Assembly (NCBI GenBank): GCA_047608075.1
Contig: JBLKRX010000006.1
Span: 1 to 64,000 of the forward strand
Direction of reading: 5' to 3'
DNA: 64,000 nucleotides
Source: Ferdinandcohnia humi_A
Lineage (GTDB): Bacteria > Bacillota > Bacilli > Bacillales > Bacillaceae_L
A program made the position numbers and the translations under genes. Below are positions 1 through 8,938 of this stretch, in pieces. The stretch's first letter is position 1. Each line of letters begins with the position of its first letter. Under the pieces are notes generated by a model that saw only the letters and a list, made by a program, of their open reading frames with translations, had not been told where the DNA came from and made no database searches.

Positions 1-793
1 AAAAGGTCACTGAGAAGAGCTATCGATGCCCAAAAGAAGATAGAGCAGCGAGAAAAGGTCACTGAGAGAAGCTATCGATGCCCAAAAGAGGATGGAGCAT
101 CAAGAAAAGGTCACTGAGAAGAGCTGTCGATGCCCAAAAGAGGATGGAACATCAAGAAAAAGTCACTGACAAATGCTGTCGATGCCCAAAAGAGGACGGA
201 GCATCAAAAAAGGTCACTGAGAAGAGCTATCGATGCCCAAAAGAAGATAGAGCAGCGAGAAAAGGTCACTGAGAGAAGCTATCGATGCCCAAAAGAGGAC
301 GGAGCATCAAGAAAAAGTCACTGACAAATGCTGTCGATGCCCAAAAGAGGATGGAGCATCAAGAAAAGGTCACTGAGAAGAGCTGTCGATGCCCAAAAGA
401 GTATAGAGCATCAAGAAAAGGTCACTGACAAATGCTGTCGATGCCCAAAAGAGGAAGGTGCACTAAGAAAAGGTCACTGAGAAGAGCTGTCGATGCCCAA
501 AAGAGGATAGAGCATCAAGGAAAGGTCACTGAGAGAAACTATCGATGCCCAAAAGAGGACGGAGCATCAAGAAAAGGTCACTGAGAGAAGCTATCGATGC
601 CCAAAAGAGGAAGGTGCACTAAGAAAAGGTCACTGAGAGAAGCTATCGATGCCCAAAAGAGGAAGGTGCACTAAGAAAAGGTCACTGAGAAGAGCTGTCG
701 ATGCCCAAAAGAGGACGGAGCATCAAAAAAGGTCACTGTGAAGTGCTATCGATACCCAAACCGAGAATAGAACCCGAGAAAAGGTCACTGAGG
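1..793. repeat. 52-bp tandem repeat array (minisatellite)
   Basis: About fifteen full copies and one partial copy of a 52-bp unit lie head to tail. The shared word AAAAGGTCACTGA recurs at about 1, 53, 105, 157, 208, 260, 312, 364, 416, 468, 520, 572, 624, 676, 727 and 780. Each unit contains CTATCGATGCCC or CTGTCGATGCCC, and most have a GATGC and GCATC pair that could form a small hairpin. Variants are modular: three middles (ending GCATCAAG, GCAGCGAG or GCACTAAG) combine with several starts. The period is not a multiple of three, so any reading frame rotates between copies, and no coding pattern is kept. The array begins at the window edge, so its full length is unknown. By synteny pbpB should lie upstream. 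The last copies (727 onward) are the most diverged, as expected at an array border. Confidence 0.95.
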
Positions 794-885
794 GCGTATT
801 CTTTATAGTAAGGCTTCAGTAAAATTCCTCCATATCTACTTATCTATCCCTTAAACTATATATATCATAATCTTTTATCGCATGA

Positions 886-912
886 TCAATACCTGTTCGT
901 ATTGACTTTTTT
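886..912 (+). terminator. Rho-independent terminator upstream of spoVD
   Basis: The arms TCAATAC (886-892) and GTATTGA (899-905) enclose a 6-nt loop and are followed by C and six T. It would end transcripts arriving from the upstream dcw genes, presumably pbpB, and separate them from spoVD. Confidence 0.7.
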
Positions 913-914
913 AC

Positions 915-944
915 GTTCTAACACTTTCGGTACAAGCATATATT
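915..944 (+). promoter_or_regulatory. Possible sigma-E type promoter of spoVD
   Basis: CATATATT at 937-944 matches the sigma-E -10 consensus CATACANT at most positions, and GTTCTAA lies 15 nt upstream as a weak -35. B. subtilis spoVD is known to be transcribed in the mother cell by sigma-E, and a terminator lies just upstream here, so a local promoter is expected. The -35 match is poor. Confidence 0.3.
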
Positions 945-1017
945 TAGACGAGCCTGTTTTTCAACGGATTTATAGTTGTCAATGAGGTCTTTACGTTTTT
1001 ATGGGAGGTTCTACTAT

Positions 1018-2976
1018 ATGCGAGTCTCAAATGTGACGGTTAGAAAGAGATTATCAATTGTATTATTTATAGGTTTTTTACTATTTCTTATTATTGATGT
1101 GAGATTAGGGTATGTACAGTTTTTTGTAGGGGAGAAGCTAACCGATCTTGCGAAAGATTCGTGGAGCAGGGATATTCCCTTTGAACCGGAACGAGGAAAG
1201 ATACTTGATCGTAATGATGTAGAGCTTGCAACGAATCAAAGTGCCCCGACAGTTTTGGTTGTACCTCGACAAATCGAAGATCCTGCTAATGCAGCAGAGA
1301 AATTAGCTGCTGTTCTAAACGCGCCAAAAGAAAAGATATATAAGAAAATTACACAGAGTGAGTCAAAAGTATATCTCAATCCTGAAGGTAGGAAGATATC
1401 TCACGAGAAAGCAAATGAGGTTCGTGCTCTAGGATTGAAGGGTGTCTATATTGCAGAGGATTCAAAAAGACACTATCCTTTTGGTAGCTATCTATCTCAT
1501 GTTCTGGGTTTTGCTGGAATTGATAATCAAGGTCTAACGGGGATTGAACTTATCTATGATGAAAAATTAAAGGGGGAAAGGGGAAGTGTTCAGTTTTATT
1601 CAGATGCAAAGGGCAGAAGAATGCCTGATATTGCAGATGACTATACACCACCAAAGGACGGATTGGATTTACGTCTAACAATAGACTCACGAATCCAAAC
1701 CATTATGGAAAGTAAGCTCGATATTGCTGAAGCACAATACAACCCAGATGGTATTATTGCGATAGCTATGAATCCAAATACAGGTGAAATACTAGGAATG
1801 TCTTCAAGGCCAGATTTTGATCCAGCAAATTTTAGAAATGTACCTCAAGAAGTGTACAATCGAAATTTGCCAGTATGGAGCACGTATGAACCAGGATCTA
1901 CCTTCAAGATTATTACTTTGGCGGCATCATTGGAAGAAGGAAAGGTAGATTTAGATAAAGATCATTTTTCAGATCCAGGGTTTGTAAAAGTAGGCGGTGC
2001 TACTCTTAAATGCTGGAAAAGAGGTGGTCATGGACAGCAGACCTTCCTTGAAGTTGTACAAAACTCTTGTAACCCAGGCTTTGTTGAGTTGGGAAGCAGA
2101 TTAGGAGAAGATACTTTATTTAAATATATTAAGGATTTCGGTTTTGGACAAAAAACTGGTATTGACCTTCAGGGGGAAGGGACAGGTATCCTTTTTAAAC
2201 CAGAACAGGTTGGTCCGGTTGAATTAGCAACAACTGCATTCGGCCAAGGGGTAGCTGTTACTCCAATACAGCAGGTTGCAGCGGTTGCTGCAGCGGTAAA
2301 CGGAGGAACACTGTATACTCCATTTGTTGCTAAAGAGTGGGTGGAGCCGACGACAGGTGAAGTTGTTAGTAAAAATACACCTGAAGCAAAACGTAGAGTT
2401 ATTTCAGAAGAAACCTCTGAGAAAATTCGATATGCACTTGAAAGTGTAGTTGCACAAGGATCAGGTGGAGGAGCTTTTGTTGATGGATATCGTGTAGGTG
2501 GTAAGACTGGGACTGCTCAAAAATCAAAAAAAGGTGGCGGGTATCTACAAAATAACCATATTGTTTCATTTATTGGCTTTGCGCCAGCAGATGATCCACA
2601 AATTGTAGTCTATGTTGCTGTAGATAATCCAAAAGGAACAGTTCAATTTGGTGGAGTAGTTGCTGCACCGATTGTGGGTGATATTATGCGGGAAGCTTTA
2701 CCAATGTTAGGGGTAGAAAAAAGAGAAAATCAGATGGAAAAGAAAATGAAGTTATGGACAGATAAAAAAATCATTGACGTTCCAAATGTAGTAGGGTTGA
2801 CAAAACAGGAATTACAAAAGCAACTTATAAATATTAAATTAGATATAAGTGGAGAAGGGAACGTTGTAGTTGATCAAGCTCCGAATGCTGGTGAGAGGGT
2901 CGAGGAAGGAACTACACTTAGGATTTATTTAGGGGAAGGCAATGATAAAGAAGAAACGAAAAAAAATGGTGAGTAG
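1018..2976 (+). CDS. spoVD: Stage V sporulation protein D, class B penicillin-binding protein
   Basis: This sporulation-specific transpeptidase cross-links spore cortex peptidoglycan at the outer forespore membrane, with SpoVE as partner. The 652-aa protein has an N-terminal membrane anchor (about residues 12-32), a PBP dimerisation domain, a transpeptidase domain with the serine motif STFK (Ser294), the SCN motif and KTGT, and one C-terminal PASTA domain. Cys332 and Cys351 fall at the positions of the redox-controlled pair known in B. subtilis SpoVD, where StoA keeps them reduced. I chose ATG 1018 because GGGAGG ends 9 nt upstream and the family begins MRVSNVTVRKR. The open frame extends 14 codons further without support. 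Confidence 0.97.
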   Translation: MRVSNVTVRKRLSIVLFIGFLLFLIIDVRLGYVQFFVGEKLTDLAKDSWSRDIPFEPERGKILDRNDVELATNQSAPTVLVVPRQIEDPANAAEKLAAVLNAPKEKIYKKITQSESKVYLNPEGRKISHEKANEVRALGLKGVYIAEDSKRHYPFGSYLSHVLGFAGIDNQGLTGIELIYDEKLKGERGSVQFYSDAKGRRMPDIADDYTPPKDGLDLRLTIDSRIQTIMESKLDIAEAQYNPDGIIAIAMNPNTGEILGMSSRPDFDPANFRNVPQEVYNRNLPVWSTYEPGSTFKIITLAASLEEGKVDLDKDHFSDPGFVKVGGATLKCWKRGGHGQQTFLEVVQNSCNPGFVELGSRLGEDTLFKYIKDFGFGQKTGIDLQGEGTGILFKPEQVGPVELATTAFGQGVAVTPIQQVAAVAAAVNGGTLYTPFVAKEWVEPTTGEVVSKNTPEAKRRVISEETSEKIRYALESVVAQGSGGGAFVDGYRVGGKTGTAQKSKKGGGYLQNNHIVSFIGFAPADDPQIVVYVAVDNPKGTVQFGGVVAAPIVGDIMREALPMLGVEKRENQMEKKMKLWTDKKIIDVPNVVGLTKQELQKQLINIKLDISGEGNVVVDQAPNAGERVEEGTTLRIYLGEGNDKEETKKNGE

Positions 2977-3006
2977 CCGAAAGGTTTTCCTTTAGGCTTC
3001 TTTTTT
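2975..3006 (+). terminator. Terminator after spoVD
   Basis: AGCC plus AAAGG pairs with CCTTT plus GGCT around a TTTT loop, followed by a T-rich tail. It overlaps the spoVD stop codon and separates spoVD from the murE operon. Confidence 0.8.
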
Positions 3007-3201
3007 CTATAATTCGGAATACCCTTTATATAGAGGAATAAAATTTCTGAGTATCTTCTATATGGAACGCATTTAAAATATTATCTTTTAGGGACTTTGA
3101 ATATATGTAATATGGTACTAGACAATATTAGGAGTCTATCGTAATATGATATTTCGAGTGCAAATCCTGAGGAAATTTTTCGAGAGGGATTGGTAAAAAT
3201 C

Positions 3202-4668
3202 ATGATGCGATTACAAGAGTTATTAGCACATTTACATGATTTTACATCGAAAGGTAATGCTAACCCATTTATCACTTCTCTTGAAATGGACTCGAGGGAG
3301 GTCAAGAAGGGGAGTCTCTTCTTTTGTGTGAAGGGAAGCACATTTGACGGGCATTCATTTGCAAAACAGGCAGAAGAAAAAGGTGCTGTCACCATCATAG
3401 CGCAAGAGGATGTAGACGTTTCTATTCCGGTAATAAAGGTGAGGGACACGAAAAGAGTAATGGCTGTACTAGCGGATGCTTTTTACAATCATCCAACACA
3501 AAAGTTACAACTAATTGGAGTTACCGGTACAAATGGTAAGACATCGATTACTCATATTGTTGAACAGATTTGTCAGGCTGCTGGTCGTAAAACAGGGTTA
3601 ATTGGAACGATGTATACCAAAATTGGAACTACTAAAATTGAAATGAAAAATACAACACCTGAATCACTTTTTCTACAGAAGTCTTTTCAGCGCATGGTTG
3701 CTGAAAAAGTTGAAACAGCTATAATGGAGGTTTCTTCACATGCCCTTGATATAGGGAGAGTGCATGGATGTGACTTTGATATTGCGGTCTTTTCAAACCT
3801 GACCCAGGATCATTTAGATTATCATGGGACTATGCATGAGTATAGACGGGTAAAGGGCTTGTTATTTACAGGCTTAGGATATCGCTTTGACCCGAATCGC
3901 CCTAAATTTGCGGTTCTTAATGCTGATGATCCTGCGACATTGGAGTATATACGTTCTACATCCGCAACAATTATTACATATGGAATCAATCAGTCTAGTG
4001 ATATTATGGCTAAAAACATATCTATGACTGCTTCTGGTACGACATTTGAGTTAATTACTCCTGTTGGATCTTATAATATAAATATGAGATTGATAGGAAT
4101 GTTTAGTGTATATAATGTACTTGCAGCCATTGCGACATGCATGGTATCTCGTATTCCACTCTCAACGATAATCGGTGCTGTAGAAACAGTAACTGGAGTG
4201 CCTGGTCGTTTCGAAATTGTTGATAAGGGGCAAGATTTCACTGTCATTGTAGATTACGCCCATACACCTGATAGCTTAAGGAGTGTCTTAAACACTGTTA
4301 AACAATTTTCGTATGGGAAAGTAATTGTCGTTATAGGATGTGGCGGTGACCGAGATCGATCCAAACGTCCGATTATGGCACAAATTGCTGTTTCGAATGC
4401 AGATGTATCTATATTTACATCTGATAATCCAAGATCAGAGGATCCTATACAAATACTAAAAGATATGGAAGCTGGGGTAAAGGGAGAAACATATATTACA
4501 ATTCCAGATAGAGAAAAAGCTATCTTTTATGCTGTATCAAACGCAGGTGAAGGTGATATAATTATCATTGCTGGCAAGGGACATGAAACCTATCAAATTA
4601 TTGGGGAGAATACCTATGATTTTGATGACCGCCTTGTTGCCGCTCGTGCAATTAAGGAGCTGATCTAG
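3202..4668 (+). CDS. murE: UDP-MurNAc-L-Ala-D-Glu:meso-diaminopimelate ligase
   Basis: This cytoplasmic ligase adds meso-diaminopimelate to UDP-MurNAc-dipeptide using ATP. The 488-aa protein shows the N-terminal UDP-MurNAc domain (SLEMDSREVKKGSLFFCVKG), the ATP loop GTNGKT (about 109-114), the central Mur-ligase HALDIGRVHGCDFD segment, and the DNPR motif (about 408-411) that selects meso-Dap over lysine. The start is uncertain. GAGAGGG at 3182-3188 serves either of the adjacent ATGs at 3202 and 3205, and an upstream in-frame TTG at 3190 lies too close to it. AAGGAG inside its last codons serves the next gene, so the two are translationally coupled. Confidence 0.96.
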   Translation: MMRLQELLAHLHDFTSKGNANPFITSLEMDSREVKKGSLFFCVKGSTFDGHSFAKQAEEKGAVTIIAQEDVDVSIPVIKVRDTKRVMAVLADAFYNHPTQKLQLIGVTGTNGKTSITHIVEQICQAAGRKTGLIGTMYTKIGTTKIEMKNTTPESLFLQKSFQRMVAEKVETAIMEVSSHALDIGRVHGCDFDIAVFSNLTQDHLDYHGTMHEYRRVKGLLFTGLGYRFDPNRPKFAVLNADDPATLEYIRSTSATIITYGINQSSDIMAKNISMTASGTTFELITPVGSYNINMRLIGMFSVYNVLAAIATCMVSRIPLSTIIGAVETVTGVPGRFEIVDKGQDFTVIVDYAHTPDSLRSVLNTVKQFSYGKVIVVIGCGGDRDRSKRPIMAQIAVSNADVSIFTSDNPRSEDPIQILKDMEAGVKGETYITIPDREKAIFYAVSNAGEGDIIIIAGKGHETYQIIGENTYDFDDRLVAARAIKELI

Positions 4669-5115
4669 TTGTTATACTATAACGATGTTAAACAGATTAC
4701 GAATGATATACGTGGAGTAAGAGACGAGGGTATTGTTTTTGAACATATGTACGTCGATCCGTCGATTGTTACTAAGAAAGGTTTATATGTTTCAAAAAAT
4801 GATGAAAATAGGGAAGAGTCTTTGAAAACAGCCCTATACAATGGTGCGATTGCAACCATATGGCCTAGGGATCAATTGCTTCCACGGTTTCTTCCGAATC
4901 ACTTTCCTGTATTCTTAGTAGAAGATCCAGTAATAGCCTTTACACAAATTATTGAACTATATGTAAAAAAAATCGAAGAAAATAGGTACGATACAATGAC
5001 GAAAATTACATTTTTTTCAAATGAAACTAAAAATATTATAGTAAATCATTCAACAAAAGACGAAATAAATCATCTTAAAAACATTATATCTATGATTACT
5101 GAAGGGAGGGGATAA
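4669..5115 (+). CDS. Orphan Mur-ligase (MurF-like) N-terminal domain protein
   Basis: This 148-aa protein sits between murE and mraY, the place murF occupies in many Firmicute dcw clusters. Residues about 15-100 follow the pattern of the MurF substrate-binding N domain: a DP-x-x-V-KKGLYV stretch where MurF has DTRKL-x-x-x-LF, then EESLKTALYNGAIATIWPRD, then a VFLVEDPVIAF segment like the MurF DD-x-L-x-AL segment. The ATP loop GTNGKT, the central ligase domain and the C domain are all absent, so it cannot be an active ligase. The start is TTG directly after the murE stop, with AAGGAG 9 nt upstream. The frame has no interruption. It may be a remnant kept for translational coupling, or a binding or regulatory protein. 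The fold assignment is by eye. Confidence 0.75.
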   Translation: MLYYNDVKQITNDIRGVRDEGIVFEHMYVDPSIVTKKGLYVSKNDENREESLKTALYNGAIATIWPRDQLLPRFLPNHFPVFLVEDPVIAFTQIIELYVKKIEENRYDTMTKITFFSNETKNIIVNHSTKDEINHLKNIISMITEGRG

Positions 5116-5117
5116 GA

Positions 5118-6092
5118 ATGATTGAAGAAGTTATTTTGTACTCAATCGTCATTGGTTTTGTAATAAGTGTCGTTCTTTCCCCAATCTTTATCCCTTTCTT
5201 ACGCAGATTGAAATTTGGACAAAGTATCAGGGAGGAAGGACCTAAATCTCACCAAAAAAAATCTGGTACACCTACAATGGGTGGACTTATCATATTATTA
5301 TCTATTTTAGTAACCACCATAATAGTATCAGAGAGACTTGGTCAACTAACGGTTTCTACATATTTGCTACTTTTTGTCACTATTGGATTTGGAATCTTAG
5401 GATTTTTAGATGACTTTATTAAAGTAGTATTAAAAAGGAATCTTGGATTAACCTCGAAGCAAAAGTTATTTGGTCAAGTCGTAATTGCTATTATCTTTTA
5501 TTTTATTTTTAATCAAAATAACTTTTCAACCGCAATATCAATACCAGGTACTGAATTTGCGATTGATTTAAAGATTTTCTATGTAGTATTTCTTATCTTC
5601 TGGTTAGTTGGCTTTTCCAACGCAGTTAACCTAACAGATGGATTAGACGGGTTAGTTTCAGGAACTGCCGCAATCGCTTTTGGTGCATTTGCTGTATTAG
5701 CTTGGAATCAAGCACAGTACGATGTTGCTATTTTCTCCGTTGCTGTTGTAGGTGCAGTTCTTGGTTTTCTTGTATTCAATGCAAACCCTGCAAAAGTATT
5801 CATGGGTGACACTGGTTCATTAGCTCTTGGTGGGGCAATTGCAACTGTGGCAATCATGCTAAAGCTTGAAATATTACTTCTGCTTATTGGTGGAGTTTTC
5901 GTTATTGAAACATTATCTGTTATTATTCAAGTAATTTCTTTTAAAACAACAGGAAGACGTGTATTTAGGATGAGTCCTTTGCATCATCATTATGAGCTTG
6001 TTGGATGGTCAGAATGGAGAGTAGTTGTCACTTTTTGGACAGTTGGCTTATTATGTGCGATTCTTGGAATTTATATCGAGGTGTGGATCTAA
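5118..6092 (+). CDS. mraY: Phospho-MurNAc-pentapeptide transferase
   Basis: MraY moves phospho-MurNAc-pentapeptide from UDP onto undecaprenyl phosphate, forming lipid I in the cytoplasmic membrane. The 324-aa polytopic protein has about ten membrane segments, the KSGTPTMGG entrance motif, the acidic LGFLDDFIK motif, NAVNLTDGLDGL and the MSPLHHHYE loop with the histidine cluster. Its ATG follows the MurF-like gene by 2 nt, with GAAGGGAGGGG upstream. It ends directly at the murD start, so the genes form one translational run. Confidence 0.98.
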   Translation: MIEEVILYSIVIGFVISVVLSPIFIPFLRRLKFGQSIREEGPKSHQKKSGTPTMGGLIILLSILVTTIIVSERLGQLTVSTYLLLFVTIGFGILGFLDDFIKVVLKRNLGLTSKQKLFGQVVIAIIFYFIFNQNNFSTAISIPGTEFAIDLKIFYVVFLIFWLVGFSNAVNLTDGLDGLVSGTAAIAFGAFAVLAWNQAQYDVAIFSVAVVGAVLGFLVFNANPAKVFMGDTGSLALGGAIATVAIMLKLEILLLLIGGVFVIETLSVIIQVISFKTTGRRVFRMSPLHHHYELVGWSEWRVVVTFWTVGLLCAILGIYIEVWI

Positions 6093-7445
6093 TTGAAGAA
6101 TACTGAAAAGTTCTCAAATAAACATATTTTAATAGTTGGACTAGCAAAAAGTGGTTTTGCAGCAGCAAAGGTATTAAAGGAATTAGGAGCGTTTATTACT
6201 GTAAACGACAAAAAACCTTTTGATGTAAATGAGGAAGCAAAAGCATTAGCCGAAATGGGGATAAAAGTAGTTTGTGGAGGTCATCCAATGGAACTTTTGG
6301 ATGATCATTTTGACTTTGTTATAAAAAACCCTGGGATTCCTTATAATAATCCATTGTTAATAAAAGCAATGGAGAAGGGAATACCGATTCTTACAGAAAT
6401 TGAACTTGCATATCATATTTCAAAGGCAGATTTTATTGGGATCACTGGTTCTAACGGAAAAACGACAACCACAACCCTCATTTTTGAAATGCTTAAAAAG
6501 GGTCAAAAAAATCCTCTTATTGCTGGTAATATCGGCACTGTTGCATGTGAGGTAGCGAAAACTGCTGAAAAGGAAAACATAATTGTAACTGAACTTTCAT
6601 CTTTTCAGTTAATGGGTATTGAGGATTTTGCTCCAAAAATAGCCGTTCTTTTAAATATATTTGATGCACATCTCGATTATCATGGAACAAAACAGGAATA
6701 CATCAATGCCAAGGCTAGGATATTCGAGAATCAAACGGAAGAGGATTACTGTGTTATCAATATTGATGACAGTGATGTATTACGCGCTGTTGAGAAAAGT
6801 GTAGCCAAAAAAGTACCTTTTTCCACGACTACACCAGTAGATGATGGGTTATGTATTAAGAATCAAGCGATATACTACTTTAATGAGAAAATTATTGAAA
6901 TAAAGGATATTGTACTTCCAGGTCTTCATAATTTAGAAAATATATTGGCAGCTATTGCTGTTGCTAAACTAGTTAATGTTTCGAATACAGCAATTATCGA
7001 TGTGTTAACAGAGTTTACTGGTGTAAAGCATCGGCTCCAATATATAAAAACAATTCATGGACGCAGATTTTATAATGACTCAAAGGCCACAAATATACTT
7101 GCAACACAAAAAGCAATTTCAGCCTTCGACCAGCCGGTCATTTTGCTTGCCGGTGGACTTGATCGTGGAAATGAATTTGACGAACTTGTTGATGAACTTA
7201 AACGTGTCAAGGCTATGGTTGTTTATGGTCAAACAGCTAATAAGCTTGAACGGGCAGGTAAACTTGCTGGAATAGAAGTAATTAAACATGTCAATAATGT
7301 TGAAGCAGCAGTTACAGAAGCTTATGATCTTTCAAATGATGGTGATATTATTTTATTATCACCAGCTTGTGCGAGCTGGGATCAACATAAAACATTTGAA
7401 GAAAGAGGAGACATTTTTATAAACGCCGTGCATAAGCTTAAGTAA
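6093..7445 (+). CDS. murD: UDP-MurNAc-L-alanine:D-glutamate ligase
   Basis: This cytoplasmic ATP-dependent ligase adds D-glutamate to UDP-MurNAc-L-alanine. The 450-aa sequence has a Rossmann-like N domain (VGLAKSGFAAAKVL), the ATP loop GITGSNGKTTTTTL, the VTELSSFQL and DAHLDYHG central motifs, and a C domain with FYNDSKATN and LLSPACASWDQ. The start is TTG immediately after the mraY stop, with GAGGTG upstream. Length and order match other Bacilli. Confidence 0.97.
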   Translation: MKNTEKFSNKHILIVGLAKSGFAAAKVLKELGAFITVNDKKPFDVNEEAKALAEMGIKVVCGGHPMELLDDHFDFVIKNPGIPYNNPLLIKAMEKGIPILTEIELAYHISKADFIGITGSNGKTTTTTLIFEMLKKGQKNPLIAGNIGTVACEVAKTAEKENIIVTELSSFQLMGIEDFAPKIAVLLNIFDAHLDYHGTKQEYINAKARIFENQTEEDYCVINIDDSDVLRAVEKSVAKKVPFSTTTPVDDGLCIKNQAIYYFNEKIIEIKDIVLPGLHNLENILAAIAVAKLVNVSNTAIIDVLTEFTGVKHRLQYIKTIHGRRFYNDSKATNILATQKAISAFDQPVILLAGGLDRGNEFDELVDELKRVKAMVVYGQTANKLERAGKLAGIEVIKHVNNVEAAVTEAYDLSNDGDIILLSPACASWDQHKTFEERGDIFINAVHKLK

Positions 7446-7450
7446 GGGCT

Positions 7451-7514
7451 TGGACAATCTAGAAAAGAGGTATGTGGTGGGATATGTGGAAGGTATCCCT
7501 TGCCCGATTGTCCA
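7451..7514 (+). promoter_or_regulatory. Nested inverted repeat between murD and spoVE
   Basis: TGGACAATC (7451-7459) pairs with GATTGTCCA (7506-7514), a 9-bp perfect outer stem. Inside it GGGATA (7479-7484) pairs with TATCCC (7494-7499). No T-run follows, so it does not look like a terminator. It lies 40 nt before spoVE and could affect mRNA processing or spoVE expression. Function is unknown. Confidence 0.5.
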
Positions 7515-7553
7515 CCATACGCTCTGAATCTAGAATGTAGAGGTGTTTTCATT

Positions 7554-8651
7554 GTGAGCCAAAAAACGACTCCTGATATCATTTTAATTATTACTACACT
7601 TACTCTTTTAGCAGTTGGATTAATTATGGTGTATAGTGCTAGTGCAGTCTGGGCTACATATAAATTTGAAGATTCCTTCTTTTTTGCTAAAAGACAGCTT
7701 TTGTTTGCTAGTGTAGGTATACTAGCTATGTTCTTCATTATGAATATTGATTACTGGACATGGAGAACTTGGGCAAAAGTGCTAGTGATAGTTTGTTTTG
7801 TACTATTAGTACTAGTGTTAATTCCCGGAATTGGTATGGAGCGTAATGGTTCCCAAAGTTGGATTGGTGTTGGTGCCTTTTCTATTCAGCCATCTGAATT
7901 TATGAAATTAGCGATGATTGCATTCTTAGCAAAATATTTATCTGAGAATCAAAAGAAGATTACCTCCTTTAAAAAAGGTTTAGTTCCTTCACTTTCTCTG
8001 GTCTTCCTAGCGTTCGGAATGATAATGCTTCAACCAGATTTAGGGACAGGAACAGTAATGGTTGGTACATGTATCGTTATGATCTATGTAGCAGGAGCTC
8101 GAATTTCACATTTTGTTGGTTTAGGACTTGTTGGAGTTGCTGGCTTCGCTGCACTTATTTTATCTGCACCGTACCGAATCAAGCGTATAACCTCCTTTTT
8201 AAACCCTTGGGAAGATCCATTGGGTACTGGCTTTCAAATTATTCAATCTTTATATGCAATTGGGCCGGGAGGATTATTTGGATTAGGGTTAGGGCAAAGT
8301 AGACAAAAGTTTTTTTACCTACCCGAGCCTCAAACTGATTTTATTTTTGCTATTTTAGCAGAAGAGCTGGGTTTTATTGGGGGCTCCTTTGTCTTAATTT
8401 TATTTAGTATTTTACTATGGAGAGGCGTAAGGATTGCTCTTGGTGCACCTGATTTGTATGGTAGCTTCTTAGGGATTGGGATTATTGGTATGATTGCAAT
8501 CCAAGTCATAATAAATATCGGAGTAGTTACAGGACTAATGCCTGTTACTGGAATAACACTTCCATTTTTAAGTTATGGTGGTTCTTCTTTAACCTTAATG
8601 CTGATGGCAGTCGGTGTATTATTAAATATAAGCAGATACGCTAGGTATTAA
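7554..8651 (+). CDS. spoVE: Stage V sporulation protein E (SEDS glycosyltransferase)
   Basis: SpoVE is a FtsW/RodA/SpoVE (SEDS) family peptidoglycan polymerase that builds the spore cortex from lipid II with SpoVD. The 365-aa protein has ten predicted membrane segments, VYSASAVWA near the N terminus, SIQPSEFMK, the large periplasmic loop, SLYAIGPGGLFGLGLG and the C-terminal PFLSYGGSS motif. I chose GTG 7554 because GAGGTG lies 8 nt upstream and the B. subtilis protein starts in register. The longer frame back to 7500 runs through the upstream inverted repeat. Confidence 0.96.
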   Translation: MSQKTTPDIILIITTLTLLAVGLIMVYSASAVWATYKFEDSFFFAKRQLLFASVGILAMFFIMNIDYWTWRTWAKVLVIVCFVLLVLVLIPGIGMERNGSQSWIGVGAFSIQPSEFMKLAMIAFLAKYLSENQKKITSFKKGLVPSLSLVFLAFGMIMLQPDLGTGTVMVGTCIVMIYVAGARISHFVGLGLVGVAGFAALILSAPYRIKRITSFLNPWEDPLGTGFQIIQSLYAIGPGGLFGLGLGQSRQKFFYLPEPQTDFIFAILAEELGFIGGSFVLILFSILLWRGVRIALGAPDLYGSFLGIGIIGMIAIQVIINIGVVTGLMPVTGITLPFLSYGGSSLTLMLMAVGVLLNISRYARY

Positions 8652-8740
8652 CCCTATTTAATACGAATATATGTTATAATGTATTTACGTGTAAACCCTG
8701 TTGAATAACAGGGTTTATACCATTTATTTAAAGTAAAAGT

Positions 8741-8857
8741 CAATGTCTTGCGCAAGCCAATCGTGGAAAAAATGCATGGCAATAAAAAGTCAAAGAACTA
8801 CTTTTTTGCCTAGAACATTTGCTTGTCGGGGCTGAGCAGGCGCTTGGGCTTTTCTTA
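8741..8857 (+). repeat. Dispersed intergenic repeat family A, copy A1
   Basis: This is the shortest of seven related elements. The central stem pairs GGCAATAAAAAGT (from 8778) with ACTTTTTTGCC (ending 8810). The shared right part AGAACATTTGCTTGTCGGGGCT, split by no gap, and GGCGCTT then TTTTCTTA follow. It lies between spoVE and murG. It has no open frame of note. Confidence 0.85.
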
Positions 8858-8938
8858 TATAGGTTACATAGGTATTTATGACTTAGTATTGTAATACCTG
8901 AGTCAAGAATTAACCTCAGAGGAATTGGAGGAGTGAGC

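Noticed and set aside
78..324. Two overlapping 64-aa open frames in the repeat array
   Set aside because: They are the same repeat read in rotating frames, without ribosome sites or family similarity.
1..793. Possible CRISPR array
   Set aside because: Units are directly adjacent with no unique spacers, the 52-bp unit varies internally, and no cas genes are near.
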